Shown here piece by piece: positions 59,084-64,000 of a stretch of DNA of 64,000 nucleotides (position 1 is its first letter; each line of letters opens with the position of its first letter). Made by a program: the position numbers and the translations under genes. A model generated the notes under the pieces. It made no database searches. It saw nothing but the letters and a program-made list of their open reading frames with translations, and was not told the origin of the DNA. The stretch lies in the NCBI GenBank assembly GCA_003439945.1, contig QVRM01005425.1, forward strand, positions 360,051-424,050, read 5' to 3'. Origin of the DNA: Dermanyssus gallinae (taxonomy: Eukaryota > Arthropoda > Arachnida > Mesostigmata > Dermanyssidae).

Positions 59084-59160
59084 AGTGGCCGGTCCAGGTC
59101 TTGAACTCACGACCTCGCGATGCAAGTTTATGGCTTTGCCACTAAGCCACCTTGCTTCGT
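59084..59160 (-). repeat. tRNA-like SINE head
   Basis: On the minus strand GGTGGCTTAGTGGCAAAGC is a good A box and GTGAGTTCAAGACCTGG a good B box. The acceptor arms do not match and no CCA-side pairing is seen. It is best read as a SINE or tRNA pseudogene. An (AT) run (59159-59175) abuts the head. Confidence 0.55.
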
Positions 59161-60059
59161 ATATATATATATATAGATATCACTTCATGGGTATTGATCT
59201 AATATATGTTTTGTACACCGCACTGTTATTGGTTGCCTGTTTTAGCACACGAGGCTTTTTTCATGAGTATATGTGCCCCGGAATTTGAGTAGAGTCTGCC
59301 GCGTGGTCACTGCGAGAATGATAAATCGCACGCGTACACTTGAACGATGTAGGAAATATTCTACGCTATATTTGCGTCGACTCGATGACACTCTAATCCG
59401 TTTTCAAGGTTCATATTTATAAAGAACGCATAAACCGTGTATGGTGCAGACCGAGCGTAAGGGTTACCATATATTGGTCACGATTGCTACGATGATAAAC
59501 TGCATATCGCTACTGCTACCCGTGGGGTATAAACAGAGCCGCACGTTTTGTACAGCAAATCATATGATACAAGGCCATTCTATACATACAAACTCACTGT
59601 TAATCTGCTTGTATTAACTTGTAACGCTTGGTAGCTGCCATAATTCTATTTCATCTGACTGTGAATAAGTAGATGGAAGCTATGTTTGTGTAACCGCTAC
59701 TCCTAAAGTAGGGCGTTTTATACGAGGATTAACGCATTTAGTGTGCCGTCGCAGTACATTGATATATATATATATATATTATATATATATATATATATAT
59801 GTATATATAGTACGTATTTTTCACTCTATCTATCTCTGCATAGATAACGCAGCAACTCGCCAACGGTTTGTAGCGATATACGTGCCTTAGCCTACAGTAT
59901 GTTTTTGTTCTAAATTCCTCTTATGATTATAATGAAATAATTATAATCATTTTGGTAATTATTATTAATTTTGTAATTAGATTTACCGGCTGTGGAGCCT
60001 GATAAACGTACAGATTAAACTCCTTATATATGCATCAGTTCCTCTAGGCCTCTCCCACT

Positions 60060-60900
60060 CGGGAGCATGTCAAGAATCATTCTCGCGTTGTCGCTGTGGA
60101 TCGTTTGTCCTCGTTCGACTTCTCGAAGATCTGGCCGATTGTCCGCGTTATGGCCTTCCGTCCCCACACGCCTGATGTCTCAATGATTATGGTGTGCTCG
60201 GTACCCAACGCTTCGTAATGACGAGTTTTGCCCCTCTCTGCTTTGAGTGCAACGTTACCTACAGTACGAAAGATCACCGTACTCCATATGGACACCCCAG
60301 ATCAGCAGTTTTCTTATGGTCCAGGGGGTCAGGGTCATACCATCTGGTCTAACGCAGATGTGTCGGTTCGCACAGCAAAGCCCGCCGCCTGAAGGCCCTA
60401 ACGAGCACATCATTTATGGCGTGCCTGCTTTATGAGTGCCGCCTCCTTGCAGCCCAGGTTATGGTGATCTGCTTATGGTGACCATGGGTGATGAGCGAAA
60501 ATATCAAGACCTAGGCGGAGGCCGCATACGGTCCTAAACTCCCGTGAATCCGGGACTACTGCGCACTCTACTACTCACTGTTCGTAATTTTGATTGCTAA
60601 GAGCCTAAGAATCCTATAGCAATGGGTCTCCAACCGCCGATCTTTTTTGTCTAGGCGATCAGCCTTGCTCCGAGTAGTGCATCCCGGATGTCTTCAGGGA
60701 CCTTCCCCGCAATGAAGATGTCGCTAGAGCGCAGAGGACACACGGCCCGAACTACTGGCGAGAACTCGATGAGAGTGAGACAGCGGGCGGGCCATTCAGA
60801 CCCCCGGCTATTTTTTTGCGCTTGTTAGCTCTTCAGGTGGAACAACAAAACATAGGAACATAACCTAAGCCGAGGTAAAGGTTGTCTTTGAGCAGGCAGC
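60060..60900 (-). pseudogene. LINE fragment (reverse transcriptase start and C-terminal region)
   Basis: The minus strand, in broken frames, gives AGGLNGPPAV and IEFSPVV, then AGKVPEDIRDALLGARLIA and TKKIGGWRPIAIG, matching the N-terminal reverse-transcriptase blocks of invertebrate LINEs. After a deletion of the polymerase core it gives AINDVLVRAF, RPDGMTLTPW, KTRHYEALG and IIETSGVWGRKA, the same C-terminal blocks as at 24.6-25.2 kb. The order is correct and the orientation is single, but stops and shifts are frequent, so it is inactive. Confidence 0.75.
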
Positions 60901-61639
60901 GATAGATCCCTAAGGCTGCCACCGCGTTGCTTTTCGAGCATGTCCTCAAATGCTCCAGCTACGTCGGGGTAACACACAGCGTCCTTCGGTAACCGGTGTG
61001 TTCCTACTAGTGTTTTTAACTCCGAAAAGAGTGCTCGTCTCGTCTACTTCTACAAACCAACTCATCGTTGTATTCATCCGGGTCTCACGGACGGTGGCTT
61101 TTATCGGCTTGGCCGCCGCTAGGGATTCCGCACGTAAAGTGTCGCGGATTTTGCTGCCGGAAATGATTGCACCCTGTGGATCTCGGTTTGACGCGAAGTC
61201 CTTTTCTTGGCGTTATGAATCCGCCTTCTTCATGGTCTTCCTATGAGTCTCCATCTAGTCACCGCTGTCGTCCACGTCTTCCTTGTCCGCAATGCTGCTT
61301 TCGCAGCGAAGCTTCTTCTGCATTTGTGCGGTTGGGTTCCCTCGCACGATGCCTGTGACGTCATGGGATCCAGACTTCTCTTGGATCGCATAGGCGCGGG
61401 CAACATGCGTCGTCTGCTGCTGCTGACTCATCGGCAGCCGGCGGATATGACGTGACATGAGCATGACAGCTGTGACGTCGGCGTTCGGCGGCTGCGCCGG
61501 CTCGTGCGCCGTATTTCTCGCACACTTTTGTCTTTCCGTTCATCAGATTCGACAGGACCCCAACCAGTACGACGATTCGAAAGTTCCGGCCAAAAAGAAC
61601 AAATAGATACATGAAATAAAATAATTAAAGAAACAGAAA
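60901..61639. other. Unassigned spacer
   Basis: Open frames exist on both strands but show no motif. The minus strand may carry further decayed upstream LINE sequence, which I cannot demonstrate. Confidence 0.35.
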
Positions 61640-61745
61640 TAAAGTTTTGGGCCTTGCGCGTGGTTGTCTTGGTTGGAAGCCTAAGGCGCAGCCACTAGGC
61701 TAAGACAACCTGATGGCGCGTCAACCCTAATAATAATAGTAATAA
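61640..61745 (-). repeat. tRNA-like or hairpin-forming repeat
   Basis: Read on the minus strand TAGCCTAGTGGCTGCGCC contains an A-box match, and GGTTGTCTT pairs with AAGACAACC 32 nt away. The B box is not recognisable. It may be a SINE head or a simple hairpin. Confidence 0.35.
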
Positions 61746-63308
61746 TAAAAATAGTCATAAAATCGGATATGACGCCCAAATAAACGAAATCATGAAGACA
61801 GTGAAGTGCAGTCCGATCACAGACAGTCAGTCAGTGCTCATGATCCATAGAATGAAGCATGACGATGCTGTGATTTCATAGGATGATTTTGAGGTAGCGT
61901 TTAGTGTAGACTATTTTCATACATGAACTGCAAAACAGACACTGGAAATGATCGGCACGCAGACTAACTAAAAGAATGGACTAGAAATGATTTGCGTAGT
62001 CTTCATAGCGGTTCTTGCTGCTGCTGTGGCGGTTGTTGTTGCAGCAACAGCATAAGCAAAACAAAGGCTGTGTTGCCATTTCGGATCTCCAGCGCTAGGT
62101 AGCGATCCGAGCCCGGCCAGCCCCGCTGTACGCTGTGGGAAGAGGAAACAGAGCCAGACGAGGACGACAAAAAGGCTGGCGAACGAATGCGCTACGCGCG
62201 CGAGGGAGGGAGGGAGGAGACAAGGCGAGCTGCCGTCTTCCATCTGAGCAGCATCCGTACTATGGAACGCCCAGACGTGAAGGCTAAAGGCATCTAAAGG
62301 CCTATGCATGGGCTCTCTAACTGATTGGGCTTGACTGGCAGGCTCGTGGCTGGCGGCGCTCTCTCTAACTGTCGGCCAGCAACCGCTTATCCCCCTTGGC
62401 GGCGATTGAAAGCTAGATGTGCTGCTGGTGCTGCTATTAGAACGCGCAGTTGCAAACACGACGCATCACGTTGCCGTGCGGTTCTCCCAGGTCATCGGGC
62501 TCGATCGAGCTGTCATCACCGCCTCCACTGGATTATGTCCGCCCCATCTAATCACCGTGACGGTGATAGTGCTGATAGTATTAGCGAGAATGAGCATAGA
62601 GGTGGTGATGGTGGTGGTAATAATGGTGGTGATGATGATGGTCGTCATAAAAACAGTAATCAGGCGCTGGTCGCATACTAGGCAGACGCCTATTCTCGCG
62701 CTGCATGCGCGGACTGTACCTCAAGTTGGCAGTGGCAACCACCATGACCATGCAGCAAAAGGCAGAGGGGGGGAGGAGAGTCCTCCTGCCTGATTGTCTG
62801 ATTCTGTCGCTTTTTGAGGCGAGATGACCCATGCTTTTGTGCAAAGCCAGCAGGTAGATAGAGAAACAAATAGATAGATGCATTACGCGCTCACTCACCT
62901 GATGAGTGTGATAAATATATCATTCAATTAATTATAATTTAACATACATATATACATACATTCAAGCGTATGTACGTGCAGAGACGCGGTTGTGAGGCCG
63001 TCATGATCATGTGTTACCAATGCTGTGTCGCCAAGCCTGGCCATCCTGTGGTCTTCCTCCAAGCTTGCGAAAACTCATTTCATTCTCTAGATCACCTCTC
63101 TGCTAACGTTGGCTGCTTTCCGCTCAGGCTGTCTCTTCTTGATTGTGTCGGTGATCACTGGAAGTTGTCTAAGGGTGCCTTTGTCGACAAGCTAAAACCA
63201 AGAGCTAGCAAAATAAATGCAATAATAAGCGAACGCTTACATCAAACGAGACCGTCTATGATGATTTTCTCCTTCCGTACGATTTTAATAGTTGTGGGCA
63301 TTCTTCGT

Positions 63309-63311
<3 letters not shown>
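61746..63311. other. Unassigned spacer
   Basis: Contains (GGT)n/(GAT)n triplets near 62600-62645 and GCT repeats near 62020. No exon is supported. Confidence 0.4.

Positions 63312-63365
<54 letters not shown>
63312..63365. repeat. (AT)n microsatellite, 54 bp
   Basis: Uninterrupted TA run. Confidence 0.97.
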
Positions 63366-63368
<3 letters not shown>

Positions 63369-63404
63369 TAAACCCCACTTTTTAATTACCCAGGTTCAAT
63401 ACCT

Positions 63405-63806
63405 TTAAAGTAAAAATAAACATGAATATAGAATCGCCCGCACTACTCCTTCCCCCACAACGCATTCAGAACATTGCCCATTAAGCTCGTACTTTCTATC
63501 TTTGTTGCACGCGATACTGGAATAGAACACACCCCGTAGCGCGCACGAAAGCTTATTAGCCCTGTACAACCCCTTCCAGGTACCGATAATCATTGCTTTT
63601 GTCTTCAGTAGTGAAAAGCAATCGCGTAGTTCCCACCGACGAATACATTTTCTATAGACTGTAGGCTCAGGTAACGTGTACTCGATATCGTTCCGAATAC
63701 GCGTTTCCCGATTTCTAAAACCACATTGACGTCCTCCGGGCCCCGCAAATTTAGGAGAAAGATAGAAATTTAGGAGATCGAGGCAGATGTTACAGTGATT
63801 GGCCAT
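63405..63806 (-). pseudogene. Possible LINE reverse-transcriptase remnant
   Basis: A 133-residue minus-strand frame contains SLLKTKAMIIG, which resembles the LNxxKTKAMII block that follows the YADD motif in Jockey-type reverse transcriptases. The rest of the frame (Cys- and Arg-rich) shows no clear match. Chance resemblance is possible. Confidence 0.25.
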
Positions 63807-64000
63807 GCAGGTGTGATCAGCTTGACGGCGATACCAGTTGTTCGGTAAGAGTCAGAGGGTAAGCGGTTCCCGTCATTGTGCGTCCGCGAGGAGCCGGTGA
63901 ATACGGCCTCGCCAAAATCTTCGACGGAAGCCATCAGGTCATGGCGCCGTAGTATTACCTGCTCATCTACCGATTTAGCTAATATATATCTATATATATA
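63807..64000. other. Window end, unassigned
   Basis: No feature except the start of an (AT)-rich run at 63979-64000 that continues beyond the window. Confidence 0.4.

Larger units (their letters stand above)
44793..60059 (+). other. Presumed first intron of the RAB30 gene
   Basis: No exon of any gene is recognisable. Contents are mostly (AT)n microsatellites (45673-45697, 46494-46534, 48134-48156, 48213-48237, 48960-48986, 50644-50669, 53157-53189, 53812-53831, 53910-53928, 54369-54393, 56129-56163, 59762-59809), GTT/GAC arrays and several tRNA-like repeat heads. That this is one intron is inference from the missing second exon. Confidence 0.4.

Noticed and set aside
59084..59160. Functional tRNA gene
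   Set aside because: A and B boxes are good but acceptor and anticodon stems do not pair; it is better read as a SINE head.

Overview
This is a window of a eukaryotic nuclear genome. The evidence is one protein exon with canonical splice sites, tRNA-derived SINEs, LTR and non-LTR retrotransposons, a mariner transposon, abundant (AT)n and GTT/CAA microsatellites, and very sparse coding sequence. Mariner, a tRNA-Ser-primed gypsy-like LTR element and the style of the LINEs point to an arthropod. A mite, tick or other chelicerate is my guess, but nothing in the sequence proves it.

Only two host genes can be supported. One is an apparently intact, intronless RAD1 (19500-20489, +), a subunit of the 9-1-1 DNA-damage checkpoint clamp. 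The other is the first coding exon of a RAB30-like small GTPase (44706-44792, +), whose remaining exons I could not find in the 19 kb to the window end. Everything else is intergenic or intronic sequence and repeats.

Region by region. 0-2.3 kb: a long-inverted-repeat (foldback) element and a relic of the same family. 3.8-6.3 kb: a compact LTR retrotransposon carrying only gag (minus strand), with both 153-156 bp LTRs, a 5-bp target duplication, a tRNA-Ser-type primer-binding site and a polypurine tract. Its 5' LTR is interrupted by a 729-bp solo-LTR-like insertion, which itself holds a SINE. 6.3-8.5 kb: a broken APE-type LINE with two SINE copies. 8.5-14.8 kb: no recognisable gene. 14.8-16.1 kb: a second foldback element joined to an arm of a third. 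16.6-17.0 kb: a strong palindrome beside an (AT)n tract. 17-24 kb: RAD1 and its microsatellite-rich flanks. 24.5-25.2 kb: a LINE fragment. 26.4-28.8 kb: two inverted copies of a ~460-bp non-coding unit bounded by (AT)n. 30.7-31.8 kb: an internally deleted mariner, followed by a second SINE-like family. 32-41 kb: trinucleotide-repeat-rich DNA with an inverted SINE pair at 35.36 kb and a tandem SINE pair at 41.4-41.8 kb. 43-44.7 kb: another SINE and the RAB30 upstream region. 45-60 kb: presumed RAB30 intron, full of microsatellites. 60-61 kb: a second LINE fragment of the same family as at 24.5 kb. The remainder is unassigned.

The main novelty candidates are the gag-only LTR element with a three-level nested insertion, the foldback family with arms up to about 480 bp, and the SINE family (at least nine copies) whose 3' end forms a short hairpin.
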